Positions 30,697 to 39,276 of a DNA stretch of 44,150 bases are shown piece by piece. The position numbers were made by a program, and so were the translations under genes. This stretch comes from an uncultured Bacteroidia bacterium (GTDB lineage: Bacteria; Bacteroidota; Bacteroidia; Bacteroidales; UBA932): contig CADAJF010000019.1 in the NCBI GenBank assembly GCA_902788175.1, positions 1 through 44,150 of the forward strand. The letters run 5' to 3'. Position 1 is the stretch's first letter, and every line of letters starts with the position of its first letter. The notes below the pieces were generated by a model, which was given only the letters and a program-made list of their open reading frames with translations, was not told where the DNA came from and ran no database searches.

Positions 30697-32795
30697 CAAA
30701 CTCTCCCCTCATAGATAAGGCCCGGGCTGCGGCCGAGGCTGCGCTGGATGGGGTCACGCGCCACGACGGATCGCCTTTTATCGGCCATCCGGATGCAGTG
30801 GCGGATATTGTGGCCCATGAAATTGGTCTCCCGGAGGAATGCATCGCCGCCGTGTATCTGCACGAGGCCAACCGTATGGGCGGCCTGGAGGTAAAGGCCT
30901 CCGACTGGGGAGAGGGCATCTGTACCCTGGTGGACGGGCTGGGCAAGATAGCCACCGTCAAGCCCAAGGACACCCGCCTGGAGGCCGAAAAATACAAGAA
31001 ACTCATCATCCAGTATTCCCGGGACCCCCGCGTCACCGTCCTCAAACTGGCCGACAGGCTGGAAGTGATGCGCAGCCTCAAGATGTTCCCGCGCGTGAGC
31101 CGGGAGCAAAAAATCCTGGAAACCCTCCTTCTGTATATCCCGCTGGCTCATCAGCTGGGCCTGTATAACATGAAACAGGAGATGGAGGATATTTACTTCA
31201 GCTACGCGGAGCCGGAGCAGTATCGGCTTATAACCAACAAGCTGAAAGCAGGGGAAAAGGACCGCGAGAAACTGATGGCAGAGTTTGTGGAGCCGCTGAA
31301 AGCCAGGCTCTCTGAGGCGGGAATCCAGTATAAGTTGAAGGTACGTACCAAGGCGGCCTATTCCATCTGGCAGAAGATGCTCAAGCAGCAGGTGCCTTTC
31401 GAGGGCGTGTTCGACGTTTTCGCCATCCGCTTCATCATAGACTGCGACGGAGAGGACCACAAGTTGGAAAAAGAGCTCTGCTGGAAAGTCTATTCCTTTG
31501 TGACAGAGGAATATGAGGCCGACACAAAGCGACTGCGGGACTGGGTGTCAAACCCCAAGCCCAACGGCTACGAAAGCCTCCACATCACGGTCCGCAACCG
31601 CGACGGTGCCTATGTGGAGGTGCAGATCCGCACCCGCCGCATGGACGACATGGCAGAGAACGGCTTTGCCAGCCACTGGGCCTATAAAGGCGTAAAACGG
31701 GAAGAGTCGCTGGACAAGTGGTTGGGTTCCGTGCGCCATGCCCTGGAGCATCCCGGAGAGGAACATCCGGATGATTTACCCCAGCCGCTCTCGCGGGATA
31801 TCTTCGTCTTTACACCCAGCGGGGAATTGCGTATCCTCCCGGCCGGTTCCACTGTGCTGGACTTTGCCTTCGGGATACACTCCAATATGGGCGCCCGCTG
31901 CGTGGGTGCCCGGGTGAACGGGAAGGCGGTGTCCATCCGGGAAAAACTTTCCACCGGCGACGTGGTGGAAATCCAGACCGGCAAGAACCAGCGTCCTTCC
32001 CCGGACTGGCTGGGCTGGGTGGTTTCTTCCAAGGCCCGTTCCAAGATCAAGCAGACGCTGGCTGCGCAGGAGCTTTCCCGTGCTGCGGACGGGAGGGAAC
32101 TCCTGGAGCGGCGCCTTCGCAACTGGAAGCTGGATCTCCCCGACGAGATGTTGACCCAATTGCGAAAAAAACTGAATTACAGCACCCTGACGGGGTTCTA
32201 TGCCGCTATCGGCGAGGGCGTTCTTGACGTGAATGTGGTGAAGGACTACATCCTTGGTCAGGCGCAGCGACACGCGGCTTCCGTAGAGGCGGCGGAGGCG
32301 GTGCAGGCGTCGGCCCGGGCGGTGAAGCAGCAGGAGTCCAGGGACGACATCCTGGTATTGAATGCCCGGAGCGTCAAGGGGATAGACTACAAGATGGCCC
32401 GCTGCTGCAATCCGGTTTTCGGGGACGATGTCTTCGGCTTTGTCACGCGGGAGGCCGGCATCAAGATTCACCGCATTACCTGCCCCAACGCCGCGCGCCT
32501 GCTGGAGATGTATCCCTACCGCATCCAGAAGGTCCGCTGGGCCGATACCCCTTCTTCCGGCACCTTCCAGGTGGCCCTGAAGGTAATCGCCGACGAAGAG
32601 AGCGCATCGGCGTCCATCCTGGAGACGGTGGGGCGTTTCAAGGCTTCTGTGCGCAGTTTCTCCGTCTCCGAGAACCGCCGCACCGGCACCTGGGACATTT
32701 CCCTCAAACTCTCTGTCCCATCCGGTGCCGAGCTGGACAAAGTCCTCTCCCAGCTCCGCACCCTCAGGCACGTGGTCAAGGTCACGCGGGGTTAG
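30693..32795 (+). CDS. RelA/SpoT-family (p)ppGpp synthetase with degenerate hydrolase site
   Basis: 700 residues. The HD hydrolase domain (about 1-170) has lost key residues: the HDxxED motif reads H57-E58-A-N-R61-M62, and the LADRLHN motif reads LADRLEV, though H32 and D121 remain. The synthetase domain looks intact (KAAYSIWQKM, FDVFAIRFIID, PKPNGYESLH, VEVQIRTRRMDDMAENG). A TGS domain (DIFVFTPSGELRILP) follows, then the CCNPVFGDD region and a C-terminal ACT domain. So it is probably synthetase-only, RelA-like. The start is a TTG at 30693 overlapping the mltG stop. Convergent with uvrB, three bases apart. Confidence 0.92.
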   Translation: MTNSPLIDKARAAAEAALDGVTRHDGSPFIGHPDAVADIVAHEIGLPEECIAAVYLHEANRMGGLEVKASDWGEGICTLVDGLGKIATVKPKDTRLEAEKYKKLIIQYSRDPRVTVLKLADRLEVMRSLKMFPRVSREQKILETLLLYIPLAHQLGLYNMKQEMEDIYFSYAEPEQYRLITNKLKAGEKDREKLMAEFVEPLKARLSEAGIQYKLKVRTKAAYSIWQKMLKQQVPFEGVFDVFAIRFIIDCDGEDHKLEKELCWKVYSFVTEEYEADTKRLRDWVSNPKPNGYESLHITVRNRDGAYVEVQIRTRRMDDMAENGFASHWAYKGVKREESLDKWLGSVRHALEHPGEEHPDDLPQPLSRDIFVFTPSGELRILPAGSTVLDFAFGIHSNMGARCVGARVNGKAVSIREKLSTGDVVEIQTGKNQRPSPDWLGWVVSSKARSKIKQTLAAQELSRAADGRELLERRLRNWKLDLPDEMLTQLRKKLNYSTLTGFYAAIGEGVLDVNVVKDYILGQAQRHAASVEAAEAVQASARAVKQQESRDDILVLNARSVKGIDYKMARCCNPVFGDDVFGFVTREAGIKIHRITCPNAARLLEMYPYRIQKVRWADTPSSGTFQVALKVIADEESASASILETVGRFKASVRSFSVSENRRTGTWDISLKLSVPSGAELDKVLSQLRTLRHVVKVTRG

Positions 32796-32798
32796 GGG

Positions 32799-34997
32799 TC
32801 AGGTGTCCTTCCAGACTTTGAGGTACTGCTCCAGGGCCCACATTTCGTCGCGGTAGCGGGCGGCGGCGGTGAAATCTAGGTCGGCGGCGGCTTTCTGCAT
32901 TTTGCGGCGGGCTTCCTGGGCGGCTTTTTCCACCTGCTCGCGGGACATGGAACGGATTACCGGGTCCTGGAGGACGGCGGCCAGGTCGGCCGCGATGTAG
33001 CCGTCAACGTAGGCCGAGCCGCTTTCGCGACGGGCGTCGTGCCCGAGCCCCACGGAAACGTCTCCCTTTCCCAGCTCGGAGGCGCTGGGGACGTAGGTGG
33101 GGTCTGATACGGAGTCTCTGGCGCTTACGTGGCCGGTGACGCTGTTCTGTAGCACGGGGTTCAGGTAGCCGCTCATGTGATTGGCATCGGCGCCGGAGCG
33201 CACCAGCTCGCTTATGAGGACGTTGGCCCGCACCTGCACCTGCTTGGGGGTGATGCCGTGCAACTTGTTGTATTCCTGCTGTTTGGCGCGGCGGCGGGCG
33301 GTTTCCCGGATGGTCTCTTCCATGGACTGGGTGATGGTGTCCGCGTACATGATAACCAGCCCGTTCACGTTGCGGGCGGCGCGGCCTGCCGTCTGCGTGA
33401 GGGCCCGGCCGCTGCGAAGGAAGCCCTCTTTGTCGGCGTCCAGGATGGCCACCAGGGAAACGGTAGGGATGTCCAGGCCTTCGCGCAGCAGGTTCACGCC
33501 GATAAGTACGTCAAAGAGGCCGTTCTTGAAGTCTTCGATAATCTCTACCCGCTCTGCGGTATCCACGTCTGAGTGGATGTAGCGGCAGCGCACGCCGGCG
33601 CGGGTGAAATAGGCGTCCAGTTCCTCGGCCATGCGTTTGGTGAGGGTGGTCACCAGGGTGCGCTCATCGGCTTCGGAGCGCCTGCGAATCTCTTCCATCA
33701 GGTCGTCCACCTGGTTCTGGGTGGGCCGAACCTCAATGGGCGGGTCCAGCAGGCCCGTGGGGCGGACGATCTGCTCCACCACCAGGCCTTCGGACTTTTG
33801 CAGCTCATAGTCCGCCGGGGTGGCGCTCACATAGACTGTCTGGCCGGTCACGCCCTCGAACTCGTCGAAGGTGAGGGGGCGGTTGTCGGCGGCGGCGGGA
33901 AGGCGGAAGCCGTACTGGACCAGCGTCTCCTTGCGGGAATGGTCCCCGCCGTACATGGCGCGGATCTGCGGCAGCGTAACGTGGCTCTCGTCGATGAAAA
34001 CCAGAAAGTCGTCCGGGAAATAGTCAATGAGGGTGAAGGGCCGCTGGCCGGGTTTTCGGCCGTCGAAGTAGCGGGAATAGTTTTCCACGCCGGGGCAGTA
34101 GCCCATCTCCTTGATCATCTCTATATCGTACTCCACGCGCTGCTTGAGCCGCTTGGCTTCCAGGTGCTTGCCCACGGATTCGAAGTACGCCAGCTGTGCC
34201 GTCAGGTCGTCCTGGATCTGGCTTACCGCCTTTGCGCCCTTTTCCTTGGAGGTGACAAAGTTCTTGGCAGGGTAGAGGTCAATCTTCTCCATTTCCTCGA
34301 AAAGGGCGCCGCTCACAGGGTCGATGAGGGCGATGCGGTCCACTTCGTCGCCGAAAAACTCTATGCGGGCGGCATAATCGGCGCCACCCAGGAAAATATC
34401 CACGGTGTCCCCGCGGACGCGGAAAGAGCCGCGCTTGAAATCCGTTTCCGTGCGGTAATAGAGGGCATCCACTATCTTGTACAGCAGGCGCGTCATGCTC
34501 ATCTGCTCCCCGCGGCGGACGGTGACGGTCTGGTCATGGAAGTCGTCGGGGTTGCCGATTCCGTAGAGACAGCTCACCGACGAAATGACGATGACATCCC
34601 GCCTCCCGCTCATCAGGGCCGATGCGGCGCTAACCCTGAGCTCGTCAATTTTATCATTGATACTCAGGTCTTTCTCTATGTAAGTGTCGGTAACGGGGAT
34701 GTAGGCTTCCGGTTGGTAATAATCGTAATAGGAGACGAAATACTCCACGGCATTGTGCGGGAAGAAAGCCTTGAACTCTCCGTAAAGCTGCGCCGCCAGG
34801 GTCTTGTTGTGGCTCAGGATGAGGGCCGGCCGCTGGAGGCGCTGGATAACGTTGGCCATGGTGAAAGTCTTGCCGGAACCGGTGACGCCCAGGAGCGTGA
34901 CATCCTGCACGCCCTCCTGAAGGGCATGGCAGAGCTGGTCGATGGCTTCCGGCTGATCACCGGAAGGCAGGTAGTCTGAGCGGAGCTTAAAATCCAT
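32799..34997 (-). CDS. uvrB: Excinuclease ABC subunit B
   Basis: 732 residues. Damage-binding helicase-like subunit of nucleotide excision repair. Walker A GVTGSGKT lies at 37-44; the beta-hairpin [36 protein letters not shown] and the motif V/VI block [18 protein letters not shown] are present, as is the C-terminal UVR domain for UvrC (about 690-730). It is longer than the usual 660-680 because of an extra segment of roughly 50-60 residues at about 602-665, rich in Ser, Gly and Val. I chose the ATG at 34997, 17 bases after a TATCTTTG box. Confidence 0.96.
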   Translation of the reverse strand: MDFKLRSDYLPSGDQPEAIDQLCHALQEGVQDVTLLGVTGSGKTFTMANVIQRLQRPALILSHNKTLAAQLYGEFKAFFPHNAVEYFVSYYDYYQPEAYIPVTDTYIEKDLSINDKIDELRVSAASALMSGRRDVIVISSVSCLYGIGNPDDFHDQTVTVRRGEQMSMTRLLYKIVDALYYRTETDFKRGSFRVRGDTVDIFLGGADYAARIEFFGDEVDRIALIDPVSGALFEEMEKIDLYPAKNFVTSKEKGAKAVSQIQDDLTAQLAYFESVGKHLEAKRLKQRVEYDIEMIKEMGYCPGVENYSRYFDGRKPGQRPFTLIDYFPDDFLVFIDESHVTLPQIRAMYGGDHSRKETLVQYGFRLPAAADNRPLTFDEFEGVTGQTVYVSATPADYELQKSEGLVVEQIVRPTGLLDPPIEVRPTQNQVDDLMEEIRRRSEADERTLVTTLTKRMAEELDAYFTRAGVRCRYIHSDVDTAERVEIIEDFKNGLFDVLIGVNLLREGLDIPTVSLVAILDADKEGFLRSGRALTQTAGRAARNVNGLVIMYADTITQSMEETIRETARRRAKQQEYNKLHGITPKQVQVRANVLISELVRSGADANHMSGYLNPVLQNSVTGHVSARDSVSDPTYVPSASELGKGDVSVGLGHDARRESGSAYVDGYIAADLAAVLQDPVIRSMSREQVEKAAQEARRKMQKAAADLDFTAAARYRDEMWALEQYLKVWKDT

Positions 34998-35014
34998 GAA
35001 TAAAGGCTGTCCTG

Positions 35015-35022
35015 CAAAGATA
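35015..35022 (-). promoter_or_regulatory. -7 box of uvrB
   Basis: The minus strand reads TATCTTTG 17 bases before the ATG. Upstream is GTTTC-A-GAAAC, a small palindrome that could be an operator. No LexA-type box is recognised. Confidence 0.55.
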
Positions 35023-35058
35023 ATGAGTTTCTGAAACAATTAAAAATTGTCTCAAAAA

Positions 35059-35090
35059 TTTGGTTCTAATAAAAAAAATGCATAAATTTG
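35059..35090 (+). promoter_or_regulatory. Promoter of the OmpA-family gene
   Basis: TTTG (35059-35062), a 20-base spacer and TAAATTTG (35083-35090) match the consensus fully. The leader of about 60 nt begins with a weak hairpin (ATTGCCGC / GCGGTGAT, two G.U pairs) followed by TTTTT, then an A/U-rich stretch without a Shine-Dalgarno. Confidence 0.82.
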
Positions 35091-35155
35091 CAGCGATTGC
35101 CGCTACTAGGCGGTGATTTTTAAGGTGAAAAATTGTTAATTTCTAATAGTTTATT

Positions 35156-36379
35156 ATGAAAGTATTCAAATTCCTTGGAGCCCTTGCTCTTGCAAGCCTC
35201 CTGTTCGCCGGCAACGCTGTTGCCCAGGAGAACAACAACCGCGACGAGAACGGCAAAGTCGTTCGTGGCGCTTATGAAACCAACAAGGCTTTTGACAACA
35301 CCTTCATCGGCATCGCCGGTGGTGTGAACTCTGTTGTCCCCTCCGTCCGTACCCCTGGCAAATGGGGCAACATCGGCCTTGCCGCAGACCTGAACTTCGG
35401 TAAGTGGTGGACCCCCGCCGTCGGTATGCGTCTGGGTTATCACGGCATGTGGAACAACTCCAAGCTCGAGTTCAACGAGAACAAGGCTGGCAGCAACTTC
35501 GGTTTCCACTATGTGCACGGTGATTTCCTGTGGAACATCTCCAACTCCATCGGCGGCTACAAGGAAACCCGCCTCTGGAACTTCGTTCCCTACGCCACCA
35601 TGGGCGTTCTGGATGTCAACGTCAAGGGCACGAACCCTTTCAAGAAGGGTAACAACAACCTCGAGTATGCAGCCGGTTTCGGTCTCCTCAATGTAATCCG
35701 CGTGAGCGAGCGCGTGAACGTGACCCTGGACGTGATGGGTCTCGTGGGTAAGGCTGCCGCTTACACCCAGGGCGCCGGCCGCTTCGTGGTGTTCCCGTCC
35801 GCTACCGCCGGTCTCCAGTTCAACCTGGGTAAGACCAACTTCGACCGTCACACCTCCATCACCCCTGTCGTGATCCCCGTTCCTTTCACCACCGAGCAGT
35901 ACAACGCCCTCAAGGACAAGGTGGCTGCCCTGGAGAAGGAGAACGCCGCCCTCAAGGACAAGGTGGCTGCCCTGGAGAAGGAGCTCGCTCCTTTCCGCAA
36001 CCTCGTGAACGGCCAGACCTACCTCTACGAGAATGGCACCTTCACCGCTGTTGACGTAACCCCCGGCTCCCCTGTGACCGTGTACTTCGACTGCGGCTCC
36101 GCCAAGCTCTCCGCCCGTGAGAAGGCCCACCTCGAGTACTTCACCAGCAACGTTGTAAACGGTGACACCAAGCTCCTCGTGAACGGCTACGCCGACAAGC
36201 AGACCGGTTCCTCCAAGTTCAACCAGACCCTCTCCGAGAAGCGCGTCAAGACCGTGGTTGACTTCCTCACCAAGGCCGGTGCCAACGAGAGCAACATCGA
36301 AACCGCTGCCCACGGTTCTTCCGTCCAGCCCTTCGACACCGCTGTCAAGAACCGCGTTGTTACCATCGAACTCAAGTAA
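35156..36379 (+). CDS. OmpA-family outer membrane protein
   Basis: 407 residues. Signal peptide MKVFKFLGALALASLLFAG..AVAQ (cleavage near 24). Residues about 30-240 are Gly/Asn/aromatic-rich, as in an outer membrane beta-barrel. Residues about 250-280 form a two-times-repeated heptad coiled coil (KDKVAALEKENAAL). The C-terminal OmpA/MotB peptidoglycan-binding domain begins VTVYFDCGSAKLSAREK and contains NGYADKQTGSSKFNQTLSEKRVKTV. It should anchor the outer membrane to the cell wall. A consensus promoter, strong terminator and uniform codon choice suggest high expression. Single gene. Confidence 0.93.
   Translation: MKVFKFLGALALASLLFAGNAVAQENNNRDENGKVVRGAYETNKAFDNTFIGIAGGVNSVVPSVRTPGKWGNIGLAADLNFGKWWTPAVGMRLGYHGMWNNSKLEFNENKAGSNFGFHYVHGDFLWNISNSIGGYKETRLWNFVPYATMGVLDVNVKGTNPFKKGNNNLEYAAGFGLLNVIRVSERVNVTLDVMGLVGKAAAYTQGAGRFVVFPSATAGLQFNLGKTNFDRHTSITPVVIPVPFTTEQYNALKDKVAALEKENAALKDKVAALEKELAPFRNLVNGQTYLYENGTFTAVDVTPGSPVTVYFDCGSAKLSAREKAHLEYFTSNVVNGDTKLLVNGYADKQTGSSKFNQTLSEKRVKTVVDFLTKAGANESNIETAAHGSSVQPFDTAVKNRVVTIELK
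35906..35983 (+). repeat. Tandem 36-bp perfect repeat, 42-bp period, in the OmpA gene
   Basis: A 36-base unit at 35906-35941 recurs without change at 35948-35983. The 42-bp period is 14 codons, two heptads, so units can be gained or lost without breaking the coiled coil. Confidence 0.9.
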
Positions 36380-36389
36380 GTTAACTTAC
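36376..36389. repeat. 14-bp perfect palindrome at the OmpA stop codon
   Basis: GTAAGTTAACTTAC includes the TAA stop of the OmpA gene. Its role is unknown; it lies 12 bp before the terminator stem. Confidence 0.6.
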
Positions 36390-36401
36390 AAAGTTGATAA
36401 T

Positions 36402-36433
36402 GGGACATTCCTTCGGGGATGTCCCTTTTTTTT
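36402..36433 (+). terminator. Terminator of the OmpA gene
   Basis: GGGACATTCC (36402-36411) pairs with GGGATGTCCC (36416-36425) with one G.U around a stable TTCG tetraloop, followed by eight T. Confidence 0.93.
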
Positions 36434-36435
36434 GC

Positions 36436-36443
36436 TACCTTTG
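36436..36443 (+). promoter_or_regulatory. -7 box of the HAD-aguB-aguA operon
   Basis: TACCTTTG starts two bases after the T-run of the OmpA terminator and 22 bases before the ATG at 36466. The -33 position falls in the terminator loop and is TTCG. Confidence 0.55.
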
Positions 36444-36465
36444 CGTCATTAGAAGCGCTTTACAC

Positions 36466-37305
36466 ATGAGACGCAAACCTATTATCGGCCTTATTTATGA
36501 CTTCGACGGAACGCTTTCGCCGGGAAATATGCAGGAATTCGGTTTCATTCAGGCGGTGGGCCAGACGCCGGAAGAGTTCTGGGCAAAGAGCGACGGGATA
36601 GCCCGGGGGCAGGATGCTTCCAATATCCTGGCGTACATGAAACTGATGTTCGACGAAGCCCGCAAAAACGGTATCAAGCTCACCAGGGCGGATTTTCGCC
36701 GCTACGGAAAAGACATCAAACTCTACGAGGGGGTGCGGGAATGGTTCAAGAACGTGGACGAGTATGGAAAGGCACGGGGGGTGATTATCGAGCACTACAT
36801 CAATTCTTCCGGCCTGACGGAAATCATCGAGGGTTCTCCCATTGCCAGTGAGTTCAAGCACATCTTTGCCGGCAGTTTCATCTACGACGAGAAAGGAGAA
36901 GCAGAATGGCCCGGCATTGCCGTGGATTACACCGCCAAAACCCAGTACCTGTTCAAAATCCAGAAGGGCATCTTCTCTTCCCGCGATGCCCAGAAGGTGA
37001 ACGAATCCCTGGCCGATGAAGCCAAGCGCCTTCCCTTTACCAATATGATTTATTTCGGGGACGGAGATACGGATGTTCCCTCCATGAAGCTGGTGAACAT
37101 GTTCGGCGGCAATGCCATCGCCGTGTTTGACCCTACCCGCCCTTCCAAGAAGGCCACCGCCCGTAAGCTCCTGCGCCAGGGGCGCGTGAATTTCATCACC
37201 CCTGCCTCTTACACCAAGGATTCCCGGACATTCCGCCTGGTCTGCGCCATCATAGACAAGATCAAGGCAGACAATGAGTTAAGACAATTTAGCCGATACC
37301 AATAG
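36466..37305 (+). CDS. HAD-superfamily hydrolase
   Basis: 279 residues. Motif I DFDGTLS (about 12-18) carries both catalytic aspartates; the motif IV region GDGDTDVPSMKLV binds Mg2+. The large helical cap between about 20 and 110 and the late motif resemble HAD-IB phosphoserine-phosphatase-like enzymes. The substrate is unknown. I start at the ATG at 36466 because an upstream in-frame reading covers the promoter. One base separates its stop from aguB, so it is the first gene of a polyamine-linked operon; dephosphorylation of a related metabolite is only a guess. Confidence 0.87.
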   Translation: MRRKPIIGLIYDFDGTLSPGNMQEFGFIQAVGQTPEEFWAKSDGIARGQDASNILAYMKLMFDEARKNGIKLTRADFRRYGKDIKLYEGVREWFKNVDEYGKARGVIIEHYINSSGLTEIIEGSPIASEFKHIFAGSFIYDEKGEAEWPGIAVDYTAKTQYLFKIQKGIFSSRDAQKVNESLADEAKRLPFTNMIYFGDGDTDVPSMKLVNMFGGNAIAVFDPTRPSKKATARKLLRQGRVNFITPASYTKDSRTFRLVCAIIDKIKADNELRQFSRYQ

Positions 37306-37306
37306 C

Positions 37307-38191
37307 ATGAGGAAATTGAAAGTTGGAATGGTGCAGCAGCACTGCACCCCGGACATTCCCGCCAATGTGGCCCGTCTTCAGGGATATATCCGTGAGGCCG
37401 CCGCTGCCGGCGCGCAGCTGGTAGTGCTCCAGGAACTGCACAACAGCCTGTACTTCTGCCAGGAGGAAAACGCCCGCCTGTGCGACCTGGCAGAACCCAT
37501 CCCCGGCCCTTCCACGGAGTCTTTCGGCGCCCTGGCAAAGGAACTGGGCATAGTGATTGTCCTGTCCCTGTTCGAGCGTCGCACAGCCGGCATCTATCAC
37601 AATACCGCCGTGGTCCTGGAAGCAGACGGCAGCGTAGCCGGCAAGTACCGCAAGATGCACATCCCGGACGATCCTCTTTTCTACGAGAAGTTCTACTTCA
37701 CCCCCGGAGACCTGGGCTTCCAGCCCATCAAAACCTCGGTGGGAACGCTGGGCGTACTGGTCTGCTGGGACCAGTGGTACCCGGAGGCCGCCCGTGCCAT
37801 GGCGCTTGCCGGGGCAGAACTCCTTATCTATCCCACCGCTATCGGCGGCGTTCCCACGGACCCGGACTGGGAGCAGGCACAGCAGCGTCAGGCCTGGCAA
37901 CTGGTCCAGCGCGGCCACAGCGTGGCAAACGGCCTTCCCGTAATCACGGTGAACCGCACCGGCGTGGAGCCGGATCCCACCGGCCACTCCACCGGCATCG
38001 ACTTCTGGGGGCACTCCTTTGCAGCCGGCGCCCAGGGCGAACTCCTTACGGAGTTTGACAAAGCGGAAGAAGGCGTCCGCGTGGTGGAACTGGACCTGGA
38101 GCAGTGCGAGTATGTCCGCCGCGGCTGGCCCTTCCTGAGGGACCGCCGCATTGACGCCTACGATGTACTGCTTAAACGTTTTGGCGTATGA
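37307..38191 (+). CDS. aguB: N-carbamoylputrescine amidase
   Basis: 294 residues of the nitrilase superfamily. The Glu-Lys-Cys triad is E43 (VVLQELHN), K116 (KYRKMHIPDDP) and C153 (GVLVCWDQWYPEAAR). The DQWYPE and KFYFTPGD features and the IGGVPTDPDW loop are typical of AguB, which hydrolyses N-carbamoylputrescine to putrescine, CO2 and ammonia. The partner aguA follows with an ATGA overlap, which settles the function. Confidence 0.95.
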   Translation: MRKLKVGMVQQHCTPDIPANVARLQGYIREAAAAGAQLVVLQELHNSLYFCQEENARLCDLAEPIPGPSTESFGALAKELGIVIVLSLFERRTAGIYHNTAVVLEADGSVAGKYRKMHIPDDPLFYEKFYFTPGDLGFQPIKTSVGTLGVLVCWDQWYPEAARAMALAGAELLIYPTAIGGVPTDPDWEQAQQRQAWQLVQRGHSVANGLPVITVNRTGVEPDPTGHSTGIDFWGHSFAAGAQGELLTEFDKAEEGVRVVELDLEQCEYVRRGWPFLRDRRIDAYDVLLKRFGV

Positions 38192-39219
38192 CCTGTCTTC
38201 CGGCGGAGTGGGAGCGGCAGGGCTTTGTACAGCTTACCTGGCCGCATGAGGATACGGAGTGGTATGACCTTCCGCATGTGTTGGACTGCTACGTGAACGT
38301 GGCCAGGGCCATCCTCAAGTATGAACCCCTTCTGGTTGTTACGCGGGACAAGGAGGAGTGCCTGAGGGATATGGCCGCCCGCGGCTTTGACGGCAGCGGT
38401 GTCCGTTTTGCGGAATGTCCCCTCAACGACACCTGGGCCCGCGACCACGGGGCCATCTCCGTTCTAACGGACGGGGGAGGGAAGTGCATCCTGGACTTTG
38501 TCTTCAACGGCTGGGGCCTAAAATTCGGGGCTCATCTGGACAACCAGATTACCCGCAACCTGTTTGCAGCCGGCGTTTTTGCCCAGGATGTCCAGTACCG
38601 CGACATGCGTCCCTTCGTGCTGGAAGGCGGCTCCATAGACAGCGATGGCTGCGGCACGCTGCTGGCCACCTCGGAGTGCCTGTGCTCGCTGAACCGCAAT
38701 GAATACCTCTCCCGGGAAGCCATCGAAGAGCGGCTTTGCCACTCGTTCGGCCTTCAACGTATTCTCTGGCTGGATCATGGCAGCATTGCCGGCGACGACA
38801 CCGACAGCCATGTGGATATCCTGGCCCGTTTTTGCTCCCCGGATACCATCGCCTATACCAGCTGTGACAACCCGGAGGATGAGAATTACGCCTCCCTGAA
38901 AGCTATGGAGGAGCAGCTTCGCAGCTTCCGTACCCTGGAGGGAAAGCCCTACAAGCTGATTCCTCTGCCGCTTCCGGAGCCCTTGTACCTGGACGGGTAT
39001 CGGCTCCCTGGCTCTTATGCCAACTTCCTCATAGTCAACGGCGCTGTCCTGATGCCCGGAGCCGCTTCTGAACTGGATCAGGTGGCGGCCGCCCAGTTGC
39101 AGAAGGCCTTCCCGGACCGTAAGGTGGAAGTCATTGACTGCCGCGCCCTTCTTTCCGGCCACGGCGGCCTTCACTGCATTACCATGAACTACCCGGAAGG
39201 TTTTCTCCGCTGCAAGTAG
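38188..39219 (+). CDS. aguA: Agmatine deiminase
   Basis: 343 residues, PAD_porph family with a five-bladed propeller fold. It turns agmatine into N-carbamoylputrescine and ammonia. The signatures are NDTWARDHG, FVLEGGSIDSDG, IAGDDTDSHVD and the catalytic C330 in GGLHCITMNYP at the C-terminus. It overlaps aguB by 4 bp. With AguB it forms a putrescine route from agmatine; the arginine decarboxylase is not in the window. Confidence 0.95.
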   Translation: MTCLPAEWERQGFVQLTWPHEDTEWYDLPHVLDCYVNVARAILKYEPLLVVTRDKEECLRDMAARGFDGSGVRFAECPLNDTWARDHGAISVLTDGGGKCILDFVFNGWGLKFGAHLDNQITRNLFAAGVFAQDVQYRDMRPFVLEGGSIDSDGCGTLLATSECLCSLNRNEYLSREAIEERLCHSFGLQRILWLDHGSIAGDDTDSHVDILARFCSPDTIAYTSCDNPEDENYASLKAMEEQLRSFRTLEGKPYKLIPLPLPEPLYLDGYRLPGSYANFLIVNGAVLMPGAASELDQVAAAQLQKAFPDRKVEVIDCRALLSGHGGLHCITMNYPEGFLRCK

Positions 39220-39241
39220 TACCATTTCCCAATTTTTTTGC

Positions 39242-39249
39242 TAAATTTG
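39242..39249 (+). promoter_or_regulatory. -7 box of the acyl-CoA synthetase gene
   Basis: TAAATTTG lies 27 bases before the ATG at 39277, after a T-run. No TTTG at -33. Confidence 0.55.
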
Positions 39250-39276
39250 TGGGATAGTACAAATAACTTAAACCGA

